A stretch of DNA of 39,299 nt. It comes from Gammaproteobacteria bacterium CG11_big_fil_rev_8_21_14_0_20_46_22. Lineage in GTDB: Bacteria > Pseudomonadota > Gammaproteobacteria > UBA12402. The DNA lies in assembly GCA_002796245.1 (NCBI GenBank), contig PCWT01000043.1:1-39299 (forward strand). The letters run 5' to 3'. Within the stretch, counting starts at the first letter, position 1; every line of letters starts with the position of its first letter. The notes beneath the pieces were generated by a model. The model was not told the DNA's origin and did not search any database. It saw only the letters and a list, made by a program, of their open reading frames with translations. The position numbers and the translations under genes are program-made. Positions 1 to 8,379 of this stretch are shown one piece after another.

Positions 1-324
1 CTTTTATTAACTCGTGATAGTTTGAAGTATCAGCTGGCTTTTTATACACCAAATAAATCGCAAGCTAAAGACATGCGTTGTTCACCTTATTGGAGCGATA
101 AATTTCATGGGCTGCCATCTTCAACGATGCTGCTTCCAGAATACAGCGGTATTCGATCTCAAGGTGAAGCCTATGCGAAAAAGCTCAAGGACGCAGGTGT
201 TGCAATTAATAAAGTGATAATACCCGGGCAGACGCATAATACACCGATTTGCCGAAAAGTATTAAGTGATGGTGAAGACCCTGCTGTGGTTGCGGGTAAT
301 GCGTTAAAGAAAGTGATCAATTAA
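1..324 (+). CDS. alpha/beta hydrolase fold-3 esterase, C-terminal part (cut by window start)
   Basis: The reading frame is open from base 1, so this is the C-terminal ~107 residues of a longer protein. The tail has the layout of hormone-sensitive-lipase type esterases: a strand ending in LLPEY, then a helix RSQGEAYAKKL, the segment DAGV, and a late His in GQTHN. In the family the position after PEY is normally the catalytic Asp (DPLRDEG). Here it reads SGIRSQG, so the acid appears to be missing. The nucleophile elbow lies outside the window. Stop is 10 bp before the next hydrolase, so the two are probably co-transcribed. An ATG-less internal TTG at 22 is not a credible start. Confidence 0.7.
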   Translation, partial: LLLTRDSLKYQLAFYTPNKSQAKDMRCSPYWSDKFHGLPSSTMLLPEYSGIRSQGEAYAKKLKDAGVAINKVIIPGQTHNTPICRKVLSDGEDPAVVAGNALKKVIN

Positions 325-334
325 GAGGTGAAAG

Positions 335-1201
335 ATGCCAAAAGTTAAAATAAGTGATGCATATTTATTTTTCGATGTTTATGGTTCCCAGTTAAGCATT
401 ACGGAAACTGGTGTCAAAGAAAAGCCTACGCTAATCGTGCTGCATGGTGGTCATGGTATAGCTGATCATACTTTATATGTTAAGTTTTGGTCGCAATTTT
501 CAGGCATCGCCCAAGTTATTTTTCTCGACCAGCGTGGATGTGGTCGTAGTGACCCCTGTGACTCAAGCGGGTGGAATTTAGCGCATTGGGGTCAGGATGT
601 TTATGATTTTTGTCAGGCACTTAACATTAAAAAACCGATAATTGCCGGTGTTTCAATGGGTGGCCATGTGATGTGTGAATATGTGAATCGATACCCTGAG
701 CACCCAGGTGCATTAATCTTTTGCAATACAGAGGCTAAGCTTGACCTTGAGGCTATGGTCGAAAAATTTGATGAGCTTGGGGGAAAAGAAGTTGCTGAGA
801 TCTGTAGACAAAACTATTTATCTCCTACGCCTGAAAGTGTCGACGCATATCAAGATCACTGTATTCCTTATTATGCGAAGAATGCTTATACTCGTGCAGA
901 AGTGAAGCGTTGCCTTCAGCACCCTGAGATTTTTGAGCATTATTGTCAACATGAAATGATGCGGTTTGATTATCTTGATACGCTAAGCAAAATAGCTTGT
1001 CCAACATTATTGATGGTGGGTGAGCAAAGTCCCGGGCATCCACCAAAGTGTGCGCAGTTAATGAAGGATAAAATCAAGCCAGGCTTGGTGACTTATCATG
1101 AATTCAAGGGTGCTGGTGCGCCTGTTTATAATGATTCACCTGAAGAAGCCTATCAGGTGGTCCACAAATTTATTCAATCTATTATTGCAAGCGAGGGCTA
1201 A
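335..1201 (+). CDS. alpha/beta hydrolase, proline-iminopeptidase-like, catalytic His missing
   Basis: 288 aa, a full-length alpha/beta hydrolase of the proline iminopeptidase/epoxide hydrolase group. HGG at 37-39 forms the oxyanion-hole region, the strand FLDQRGCGRSD (63-73) is the family signature, and the nucleophile elbow is GVSMGG with Ser107. The acid position reads GEQS (Glu instead of Asp). The place where the family has GAGH reads GAGA (259-262), so the catalytic histidine is replaced by Ala. The start at 335 has GAGGTG about 7 bases upstream. The protein is clearly paralogous to the next gene. Given the missing His it may be a non-hydrolytic member or use another residue. Substrate unknown. 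Confidence 0.85.
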   Translation: MPKVKISDAYLFFDVYGSQLSITETGVKEKPTLIVLHGGHGIADHTLYVKFWSQFSGIAQVIFLDQRGCGRSDPCDSSGWNLAHWGQDVYDFCQALNIKKPIIAGVSMGGHVMCEYVNRYPEHPGALIFCNTEAKLDLEAMVEKFDELGGKEVAEICRQNYLSPTPESVDAYQDHCIPYYAKNAYTRAEVKRCLQHPEIFEHYCQHEMMRFDYLDTLSKIACPTLLMVGEQSPGHPPKCAQLMKDKIKPGLVTYHEFKGAGAPVYNDSPEEAYQVVHKFIQSIIASEG

Positions 1202-1205
1202 TCAA

Positions 1206-2120
1206 ATGAGTGAGATGAAAAATCAATCAATCCAGCCGAAATCATCTGCTTTTTCTCAGAAAATCAATGTTGGTGATATTGACCTCTTTATCAAGGTGCA
1301 TGGATCAAACCTTGAAAACAGAGTTGACCCTGAACAGGCCACGTTAATTTTCAATCATGGTGGGCCAGGCATGGACCATACGATGCATGAGGCGTATTGG
1401 TGCCAGTTTGCGAAAGCAGGTATTCAAGTGATATTGCCCGACTTGCGCGGTACGGGGCAGAGTGAGTATGGTGATAAAGAAAAGTGGACCTTAAAGCAGT
1501 GGGGTCAAGACGTCCATTCGTTGAAAGAAATGCTGGGCATCAAAACCCTGTTCGTGGGTGGAATGTCTGCGGGTGGTTATGTAAGCTATAGCTATGCGGC
1601 GCAATACCCCAATGAGGCCGCCGGCATTATTATTTGCAATGCTGAGCCGTATAATTCATTAGCGCGTATTTTAGAGGGCTATCGAAGAAATGTCGCTAAA
1701 GCGGGCGGCGATGTTGAGGCTGCTGTTGAAGGTGCGCGGCAAATGTTTACGAATGCAACGGCTGAGTCGGTATCACACTATTTTAAGTACTGTATTCCCT
1801 ATGCGGGCTTTCCTAATCCGCCTAAAGAGCACGCGGAAAAATGTATTCAAAACCCTGAAATGTCAAATTGGTTTTATAGTAAAGAGTTTTTTGGTTTTAA
1901 CTTTTTACCAGAATTACCCAAGATACAATGCCCAGTGTTAATATTAGCCAGTGATGGTAGTCCAGTACACCCAGTAGAAGCTTCTAGAGAAGCCGCAGAA
2001 GCCATTAAACCTGAATTATTGCACTACCATGAGTTTTTGGATACAGGTTGTGAATTGTATAGTTTTCATCCGGAGGCAGTTTATAAGATTGCCGTCGATT
2101 TTATTCATCAATACAGCTAA
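1206..2120 (+). CDS. alpha/beta hydrolase, paralogue of upstream gene, catalytic His replaced by Cys
   Basis: 304 aa from the ATG at 1206, chosen because a GAGG lies 9 bases upstream and the previous stop is only 4 bases away; the longer frame from 1098 would overlap the preceding gene deeply. It has NHGGPG (50-55), the strand ILPDLRGTGQS (76-86) and the nucleophile elbow GMSAGG with Ser121. The acid motif ASDGSP is intact. The family GAGH site reads DTGC (279-282), so the catalytic His is Cys282. The last 25 residues align with those of the upstream paralogue. Both copies also carry an extra His in SPxHP just after the acid position. Same operon as its neighbours. Confidence 0.85.
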   Translation: MSEMKNQSIQPKSSAFSQKINVGDIDLFIKVHGSNLENRVDPEQATLIFNHGGPGMDHTMHEAYWCQFAKAGIQVILPDLRGTGQSEYGDKEKWTLKQWGQDVHSLKEMLGIKTLFVGGMSAGGYVSYSYAAQYPNEAAGIIICNAEPYNSLARILEGYRRNVAKAGGDVEAAVEGARQMFTNATAESVSHYFKYCIPYAGFPNPPKEHAEKCIQNPEMSNWFYSKEFFGFNFLPELPKIQCPVLILASDGSPVHPVEASREAAEAIKPELLHYHEFLDTGCELYSFHPEAVYKIAVDFIHQYS

Positions 2121-2141
2121 TTATTTTACTGGGAGAACGTT

Positions 2142-3545
2142 ATGACAGAACTAACCGCATTATCTGCGACCACTTTAGCAACAGGCATTAAAAATAAAAC
2201 CTATTCTTGTGTTGAAGTCATGCAAGCGTATTTAAATAAAGTGGATCAAGTTAACCCGCAACTAAATGCGGTGGTTCAACGTTTAGACCCTGAGATTGGC
2301 ATGCAACAAGCTAAGCACGCTGATGAGCAATTAGCCAGTGGAAAGCCTGTGGGGCGATTACATGGCTTGCCGATGACAATCAAAGATCATATTAAAGTGA
2401 AAAACTTTGTCGTGACGCGGGGCTCATTAGCCTTCAAGGATTATCGCTGTGATTGCGATGCCCCTATCGTGGCAAAACTAAAAAATGAAGGCGCTATTGT
2501 CATTGGCATCACGAATATGCCAGAGCTGGGCCCCGCATTTGAAACCGATAACGATGTTTATGGTCTTACTAAAAACCCGTACGATCTTTCTAAAACGCCA
2601 GGTGGCAGCAGTGGCGGAGAAGCCGCTATTATTGCCAGTGGCGGCTCTACCCTGGGTATTGGCACCGATGGCGGCGGTAGTGTTCGACTGCCTGCGCATT
2701 TTTCAGGGATTGCAGGTATTAAACCGACGCAACATTTAGTCTCTTGTGTTGGCAATGTGCCAGCAGATGGTGGTATCGGCATGGTGTTTTACACACCAGG
2801 GCCTATGGCACGATATATTGAAGACCTTAGATTGGTATTGCCTATCATTTCAGGTCCTGATGGCGTCGACCCACACGTGATGCCGCTTAATTTACCCATG
2901 AAGACTAAACCATTAAATGAAATGCGAATTGGCTATTTAGTCAATAGCAGCCAAACGACAGCCGATCGAGATACGCAGGCGACGATGAAAAATGCGATTG
3001 ACGCTTTAAAGGGCAACGTCGCTGAAGTGACTGAAGTTGACTTTTTGGATATTGATTATATCGGGCAGTTTCATTGGGAGACATTTTTCTATGGTGGCGA
3101 TCAAGCCAAAGGTTTTATGAAAATACTGCAAAATGAGGGCTTGAAGAAGTTCTCACCGACCCTACAGCGATTTTTTGATGGGGCTGCACAGTCTGAGCTA
3201 TTTGATGCAGGCGAGCTAAGGCGTCGTTTTTTCGAGGCGGACCAAATTAGAATGCAAACCTTGCAACATATGCAACATTTTGATGCCATTATATTACCAG
3301 CGTGCGCCACACCGGCGAAACCTTTTGGCACAACGCAGGCCAACATGATGGATTTTAATTACACCATGGCCTTTAATTTATTGGGTTGGCCAGGCTCTGT
3401 TGTGCGATGTGGTACATCTGAAGAAGGGTTGCCTATTGGTTTGCAAGTGGTTGCAAAGCCTTGGGGCGATTATACAACACTTGCTGTAGCCGAATACTTA
3501 GAAAAAAGCTTAGGTGGATGGAAAATGCCTACTCTTAACCAATAA
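2142..3545 (+). CDS. amidase (amidase-signature family)
   Basis: 467 aa. Members hydrolyse C-N amide bonds with a Ser-cisSer-Lys triad. The Lys lies in LPMTIKDHIKV (about residue 83), the glycine/serine-rich stretch is TPGGSSGGEAA, and the nucleophile region reads GTDGGGSVRLPA. Length and motif order are those of GatA-like and fatty-acid-amide/peptide amidases, but no gatB or gatC is nearby, so a role in tRNA-Gln amidation is unlikely. GGGAG lies 6-7 bases before the ATG. It follows the two hydrolases by 21 bp and is probably the last gene of that transcript. Substrate unknown. Confidence 0.93.
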   Translation: MTELTALSATTLATGIKNKTYSCVEVMQAYLNKVDQVNPQLNAVVQRLDPEIGMQQAKHADEQLASGKPVGRLHGLPMTIKDHIKVKNFVVTRGSLAFKDYRCDCDAPIVAKLKNEGAIVIGITNMPELGPAFETDNDVYGLTKNPYDLSKTPGGSSGGEAAIIASGGSTLGIGTDGGGSVRLPAHFSGIAGIKPTQHLVSCVGNVPADGGIGMVFYTPGPMARYIEDLRLVLPIISGPDGVDPHVMPLNLPMKTKPLNEMRIGYLVNSSQTTADRDTQATMKNAIDALKGNVAEVTEVDFLDIDYIGQFHWETFFYGGDQAKGFMKILQNEGLKKFSPTLQRFFDGAAQSELFDAGELRRRFFEADQIRMQTLQHMQHFDAIILPACATPAKPFGTTQANMMDFNYTMAFNLLGWPGSVVRCGTSEEGLPIGLQVVAKPWGDYTTLAVAEYLEKSLGGWKMPTLNQ

Positions 3546-3565
3546 GATAATATGTGACTGGTCCT

Positions 3566-3598
3566 GAAAAAGTGAACGCCCTGTTTAGCGACTTTTTC
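3566..3598. repeat. 8-bp inverted repeat in the amidase-oxidoreductase gap
   Basis: GAAAAAGT (3566-3573) is the exact reverse complement of ACTTTTTC (3591-3598), with a 17-nt spacer. It is the only ordered structure in the 127-bp gap between the two gene blocks. There is no U-tract after it, so it is at best a weak terminator. It could also be a remnant of a mobile-element end. Confidence 0.3.
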
Positions 3599-3672
3599 GG
3601 CGTCAGATCAATGGTGCTAGCAATATATTACCGTGAATTAAAAATTATTTAAAACAGACAGGGGGGTGAAAA

Positions 3673-4644
3673 ATGATGAAAGCCATTCAATTTAAACAAT
3701 TTGGAGAACCAGACGTTTTAAAGCTGGTTAGCCTAGCCACACCTGAAAATAGCAAAAATGAAGTTTTGATCAAAGTCCATGCGGCCGCGTTAAATCCTAT
3801 TGATTACAAAATACGTGAAGGCAGTAGCTTTGTATCGAAAAAGCTCAAAGATCACCTACCATCAGGCTTAGGATACGATTTTTCGGGTGAAGTTGTCGGC
3901 TTAGGGAATGATGTGTCTCATTTTGACGTAGGTGATAAGGTGATGGGGCTTGCTGGTTTTCCTGACCACCCTTGTTGTTATGCGCAATATCTTTGTGCAT
4001 CACCCGATACCATCATAAAAAAACCAGCAAATGTTTCATATTCAAAAGCCGCCGCTTTGACAACAGCGGGTTTAACGGCTTTGCAAGCGCTTAAACTGTC
4101 TCATGTCAAAGCAGGCGATACGGTATTGATTCATGCCGGCGCCGGTGGCGTTGGGCATTTGGCAATTCAATTGGCCAAACAAATAGGCGCTGCGGTCATC
4201 ACGACCGCTTCCAAGAAAAACCATGACTTTCTACAAGCATTGGGCGCAGACCAATGCATTGACTACGGTGAAGAAGACTTTAGATATGCTATTGGAAAAC
4301 CTGTTGATGTTGTGATTGATTTGGTGGGTGGTGATGTCGGGGCCCAGTCGATTGATTGTTTGGCAGCCAATGGCATACTTGTGACTGTGCCAACCATTAC
4401 GGCAGAAAAAGTGATAGCCGCGGCGAAGGATAAAAACCGAAAAGCACTCGGTTTATTGAAAAAGGATAATATGGAAGACCTTCGTTATTTAGCAGATCTA
4501 GCCAATGAAAAAAAATTGAAGGTTGAGATCTCACATCAGTTTCGCCTTAATGAAGCGATCGCCGCACATCAATTGTTAGAATCTGGACATGTGCGCGGGA
4601 AGCTGGTTTTTAACATGGAGTCAATAAAGGAAATCCTGCCATGA
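3673..4644 (+). CDS. NADP-dependent MDR oxidoreductase (quinone-oxidoreductase type)
   Basis: About 323 aa, a medium-chain dehydrogenase/reductase. The N-terminal GroES-like domain includes AAALNPIDYKIREG and the YDFSGEVVG segment. The cofactor domain has the AGAGGVGHLAIQLAKQ nucleotide-binding loop (about 155-170). No catalytic or structural zinc ligands are visible, which puts it with the zinc-independent quinone/enoyl reductases. Two adjacent ATGs (3673, 3676) follow a 6-G Shine-Dalgarno stretch. It begins the second co-directional block and overlaps the next gene by 4 bp (ATGA at 4641-4644). It could supply a reduction step in a tailoring pathway; the substrate cannot be read from the sequence. 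Confidence 0.92.
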   Translation: MMKAIQFKQFGEPDVLKLVSLATPENSKNEVLIKVHAAALNPIDYKIREGSSFVSKKLKDHLPSGLGYDFSGEVVGLGNDVSHFDVGDKVMGLAGFPDHPCCYAQYLCASPDTIIKKPANVSYSKAAALTTAGLTALQALKLSHVKAGDTVLIHAGAGGVGHLAIQLAKQIGAAVITTASKKNHDFLQALGADQCIDYGEEDFRYAIGKPVDVVIDLVGGDVGAQSIDCLAANGILVTVPTITAEKVIAAAKDKNRKALGLLKKDNMEDLRYLADLANEKKLKVEISHQFRLNEAIAAHQLLESGHVRGKLVFNMESIKEILP

Positions 4645-5228
4645 ATGTTATTGATGAGAAATACTTACAGTCATTAAAATCAGCTTTTAATTTTGCCGAA
4701 AAGAAAAGTTTTTGCCAAATAGCCACTGTCGAGAAAACGATTGATGGCTGCCTGCCAAAATCTCGAACTGTCTTATTGTATCTGCTTGAAGAACGAAACG
4801 CATTTCGATTGACGTGTAGTACACAAACTCATAAATGGATGGAGCTTAAGGCCACTCCTAAAGTGACCGGGCTTTATTTAGACACTGAAACGTATACGCA
4901 ATATCGTTTTGAAGCAGATGCCACGCTGATTGACAACACAACAGAAGACGAAAAAGCATTATACGAATCAAGCTGGGCGGCCATTCGCCCTGATCTTCGC
5001 CATGTTTTATGGCAAGAATACTTAGACGATCCGAACGCCAGTTATAATATCGATGAAATTTTTCCACACCATGGTACCGTTCTTTTAAAGCCATATTACT
5101 GGGATATTTTTAAGCTTGGCCTGGAAGACTTTGCTGACTCCAGACGAACCCAGATGGTGTTAAAGAGTGCTCAATGGGAAATCCATGATAATGGGCCAAG
5201 AATTTGTTCTTTGGATATTAAAAGGTAA
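4641..5228 (+). CDS. pyridoxamine 5'-phosphate oxidase-family FMN split-barrel protein
   Basis: 195 aa. The N-terminal half reads as a PNPOx-like split beta-barrel: FCQIATVEKTIDGCLPKSRTV for the first strands, then FRLTCSTQTHKWMEL and the FEADATLID strand. The C-terminal part ends with a basic stretch and LDIKR where PNPOx proteins have their substrate-contact region. It is translationally coupled to the oxidoreductase upstream. True vitamin B6 oxidases are usually a little longer with stricter motifs, so this could instead be an FMN-dependent enzyme acting on the local pathway intermediate, as in the phenazine PhzG type. That role is inference. Confidence 0.8.
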   Translation: MNVIDEKYLQSLKSAFNFAEKKSFCQIATVEKTIDGCLPKSRTVLLYLLEERNAFRLTCSTQTHKWMELKATPKVTGLYLDTETYTQYRFEADATLIDNTTEDEKALYESSWAAIRPDLRHVLWQEYLDDPNASYNIDEIFPHHGTVLLKPYYWDIFKLGLEDFADSRRTQMVLKSAQWEIHDNGPRICSLDIKR

Positions 5229-5255
5229 ACTTTGATTGATTTATAGGGGTTAATA

Positions 5256-5525
5256 ATGAAAACCGTTTCCGTATTATCTGTCACGAATAATCCTGACATT
5301 GTTCAGCAGTCTCAGCTAGATCCTTATAGTTCGAGCGACTGTCAGTTCAAGGTAGCATATACTCCAACTGAGTTACGAGAAATCACCTCTCAAGAAGAAG
5401 CCAATATCGTCTTGCCATTGGCTCTTGATCAGTTAAAAGCAGTTGTTTATGAGCAACATGGTCCTCGAATACAGCTTGTAGACCCAATAGCAGTGAGCTT
5501 GGAGTTTATTAAAACGATTATTTAA
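5256..5525 (+). CDS. 89-aa protein of unknown function
   Basis: I do not recognise this protein. It starts at an ATG with AGGGG 8-9 bases upstream and lies 27 bp after the FMN protein and 67 bp before the SGNH hydrolase, so it belongs to the block. It is acidic, has one Cys (CQF), several Ser/Thr in the N-terminal third (for example PYSSSDC) and a hydrophobic C-terminus ending FIKTII. There is no signal peptide. It may be a small accessory or binding protein. A ribosomal-peptide precursor is possible because a LanC-like protein sits downstream, but one Cys and no double-Gly site make that weak. Confidence 0.65.
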   Translation: MKTVSVLSVTNNPDIVQQSQLDPYSSSDCQFKVAYTPTELREITSQEEANIVLPLALDQLKAVVYEQHGPRIQLVDPIAVSLEFIKTII

Positions 5526-5592
5526 TTAATCAGTGTTGAGTTGAAAAAGAATGGCCACCCTTTAATGGGTTATATTGTTAACAAGGACAGCT

Positions 5593-6255
5593 ATGGTTAA
5601 ACGTATCTTATGTTATGGCGATTCAAACACCTGGGGGTATATCCCGGGTTCTTTAAACTTGGAAACAGGCTATGTGGCTCGGTTCAATGAAAAAGAACGT
5701 TGGCCAATGTTGTTAGAACAATTGTTGGGCCTGGACTATCGGATCATTGAGGAAGGTTTAAATAGTCGGACAACAAACCTGGATCGCGAAGACCTTCCTG
5801 CTAAAAATGGGTTAACATATTTGTTACCTTGTTTGGAGTCCCATGCACCACTGGATTTAGTGATCATTATGTTGGGCACGAATGATCTTAATGTTTTATG
5901 TAATCGCACGTCTCAAGCAGTGGCCTCAGGTATTGAGTCATTAGTTCATTGTATTAAGAAAATGCCTTGTGCACCGGATATGATAAGCCCTGCTGATGTT
6001 TTGTTGGTCGTGCCGCCTCGTCCAGCACATGAAGAGGGATTTTCACCACAATTCAAGGGGGCTATCGAAAAATCAAAAGCGCTGCCTGAGCTATATGAAG
6101 CGATATCAATGCGTGAAGGGTGTTATTGCCTGAACGCTGAACCCGAGCCTTTAACATCAGAGATTGATGGTATACATTTACATAAACAAGGTCATGAACG
6201 TTTAGCTCGTTTAGTTTTTGAAAAGGTAAAAAATATTTTTGAAGAGAAAATCTGA
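5593..6255 (+). CDS. SGNH/GDSL-family esterase or acyltransferase
   Basis: 220 aa from the ATG at 5593, which has AAGGA 6-7 bases upstream; a TTG 18 bases earlier is less likely. Block I is ILCYGDSNTWG (Ser nucleophile in GDS), the glycine block is EEGLNSRTT, the Asn block is IIMLGTNDL, and the C-terminal Asp-His pair is DGIHLHKQGH. This order and the EEGLNSRTTNLD wording closely resemble the Mycobacterium smegmatis acyltransferase MsAcT group, which can both hydrolyse and transfer acyl groups. There is no signal peptide, so it acts in the cytoplasm. Its stop is 1 base before the LanC-like ATG, implying tight coupling. Confidence 0.92.
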   Translation: MVKRILCYGDSNTWGYIPGSLNLETGYVARFNEKERWPMLLEQLLGLDYRIIEEGLNSRTTNLDREDLPAKNGLTYLLPCLESHAPLDLVIIMLGTNDLNVLCNRTSQAVASGIESLVHCIKKMPCAPDMISPADVLLVVPPRPAHEEGFSPQFKGAIEKSKALPELYEAISMREGCYCLNAEPEPLTSEIDGIHLHKQGHERLARLVFEKVKNIFEEKI

Positions 6256-6256
6256 C

Positions 6257-7473
6257 ATGAATTTATACTTACCAGAACGACATGAAAAATTAACGGATAA
6301 AACATGGTCTGAGGCTACGGCTAAGAAGATAGCTACAGAAATTGTTGAATTAAGCTTGGCGGCATTTGAGGGTGAAAATTTATGGCCAGTGCACCCCAAC
6401 TTAAACGAAGAATACCATCTGAAAAAACCGATAACAGGTTTATGGCTTGGTGCGGCGGGTTCTATGTGGGTGCTTGATCGCTTAACAGCCTGTAGAGAGA
6501 GATTTTTACCTTATTTGGATTTGCTGGTTGATAAACACGCACAATCTGTTGCTGAGTTTGACCCAATAATTGGGGTGTTGCCAGATTCGCCCGGCTATTT
6601 GATTGGTTTGAGTGGCATTCATTTATTACGATGGAAGCTTTCAAAGGGTAACAGTGTTTTAACAATTTTAGAAAAACTAATTAAACAAAACATTCAAAAT
6701 CCAACTAATGAATTGATGTGGGCTGCGCCAGGGACCATGTTATGCGCGCTATATTTATTCCACGAAACACACGATCAGCGGTGGTTAGATTTATATCAAC
6801 AAGGTGTCGACTATTTATTTTTAACTTGGGAGCTTTTGCCAAAGCAACATTACTATGCTGGGTTCAGAATATGTACGGTGCCAGCGAAGTTTACTTAGGC
6901 TTAGTGCATGGTTTTGTCGGTAATGTGTTTGCATTGCTCAAAGGCTTCGATTATTTGACAGATCAACAGAAAAATTTACTGATTGAAAGAACACAAGATA
7001 CCATATTAAAAACAGCCATATCAGATGAGCATTTTGCAAACTGGCTACCCTGTGTCGGTAATCCTTGGCCTGGCGCGCAAGATCCTATGTTGCAATTATG
7101 TCATGGCGCGCCTGCTACAATAATTGGTGTGGCTGACTTATGGCCTTACGTGGATGAACAGTTTAATGAGTTGCTTTTAAAAGCTGGAGAGCTTATTTGG
7201 CATGCGGGGCCTTTGAAAAAGCCGTGGGGTTTATGTCATGGTACAGCGGGTAATGGTTATGCTTTTTTGAAACTTTATAAAGCCACAGGTAATCAATTAT
7301 GGCTTGATCGGGCCAGGCAATTTGCCATGCATGCTATCGAGCAATATCAATCGATGAAAACACAGTATGGTGAAATTCGTACGGATAGTTGGTGTGGCGA
7401 TTTGGGTTTGGCGCTGTACTTGCAAGACTGCATAGATGAGTGTGATCAATTTCCGATGCTGGATTATTTTTAG
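6257..7473 (+). pseudogene. LanC-like (lanthionine synthetase C family) protein, interrupted by a frameshift
   Basis: Two overlapping frames give one LanC-like protein of ~405 aa once a single base is restored near 6851-6862. Frame one runs from ATG 6257 to a stop at 6898; frame two resumes with WVQNMYGASEVYLG and ends at 7473. The usual order of family motifs is present: GLWLGAAG near the N-terminus, LVHGFVGN, LQLCHGAPA and GLCHGTAGNGYAFL. The Cys of the third motif and the Cys-His of the fourth match the three zinc ligands known for NisC. The family cyclises thioethers in lantibiotic synthesis or adds glutathione to dehydroamino acids. No LanB/LanM dehydratase is seen in the window. It may be a sequencing error or a true inactivation. 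Confidence 0.82.
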
Positions 7474-7488
7474 AGAAGAGGAATGAAT

Positions 7489-8319
7489 ATGTCGAGTAAG
7501 CTAAAGGTTAAGTTAACGGGCGTACCGCAAACTCTCATGTTACCTTTATACGGGCGGGCAAAGTTTAGTCGAACGCCTAATAAGTTTATTCAAGACCAAG
7601 AGGCTATTCGACTGCTTGAGTCGATTGATTATGACTTTTCTTTACTTGAAGACTCATTGAGCGAATTGAGTACGCTGACATGGGCAATTCGTGCTTGGCG
7701 GTTTGATCAGGCACTGCAAAGCTATTTGAAAAAATATCCTGAAGCGACAGTGGTTAATCTTGGGGCGGGTCTTGAGACGGCTTTTTATCGCAATGATAAT
7801 GGGCGGCTCACCTGGATTGATTTGGATCTTCCCGAGGTTATCGAGCTTAGAAAAAAACTATTTCCAGAAAATAATCGCGTTAAGCTGCTCAGCCAATCAA
7901 TTTTTGATTTTTCTTGGATTGACCAGGTGAAAAACAAAGGAAAAGGCGTTTTCTTTATGGCAGGTGGCCTTTTATTTTATTTCAATAAAGAACAGGTTGA
8001 AACAATATTTACAAAACTGGCAGAAAATTTTAATCAAGCAGAAATTATTTTTGACGGCATGTCAGATCGATTTGTTAAACAAGCCAATAAGATGGTCTCC
8101 AGTGTGAACATGTCGGATGCATTAATATCTTGGAGTTTAACGAGCGCGAAAGATGTTACAGTCTGGCATTCAGATATTCACATTGTTGATCAAGTGCCTT
8201 ATTTTAAAGGGGCTAAAGGAATGTACCTTAAGTCACCACTGCTTTTTTTGCGATTATTGTTATCTGACATGAGAATGGATGCTGCGATATATCATTTAAG
8301 GTTTGGTGAAAAAAGTTGA
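7489..8319 (+). CDS. LCMT/TcmP-type SAM-dependent O-methyltransferase
   Basis: 276 aa from ATG 7489, preferred because AAGAGG sits 6-7 bases upstream; ATG 7483 is too close to it. Motif I is VVNLGAGLETAFY, followed by the acidic loop WIDLDLPEVIELRKKLFPE, which is typical of the leucine carboxyl methyltransferase family (PPM1, TcmP). The post-motif strand FMAGGLLFYFNKEQV is also characteristic. Members make carboxyl methyl esters or O-methyl ethers on polyketides and peptides. It lies 15 bp after the LanC-like gene and ends the block, so it probably acts on the same product. A second, diverged member lies at 8648-9502. Confidence 0.9.
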   Translation: MSSKLKVKLTGVPQTLMLPLYGRAKFSRTPNKFIQDQEAIRLLESIDYDFSLLEDSLSELSTLTWAIRAWRFDQALQSYLKKYPEATVVNLGAGLETAFYRNDNGRLTWIDLDLPEVIELRKKLFPENNRVKLLSQSIFDFSWIDQVKNKGKGVFFMAGGLLFYFNKEQVETIFTKLAENFNQAEIIFDGMSDRFVKQANKMVSSVNMSDALISWSLTSAKDVTVWHSDIHIVDQVPYFKGAKGMYLKSPLLFLRLLLSDMRMDAAIYHLRFGEKS

Positions 8320-8379
8320 TGTCTTAATATAAAGATTGATTAATGAAGAATAAACAATGAAAGTTCGTCATTATCGGTA

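Noticed and set aside
2142-3545. Amidase as GatA of the Glu-tRNA(Gln) amidotransferase
   Set aside because: No gatB or gatC next to it, and its neighbours are metabolite hydrolases.
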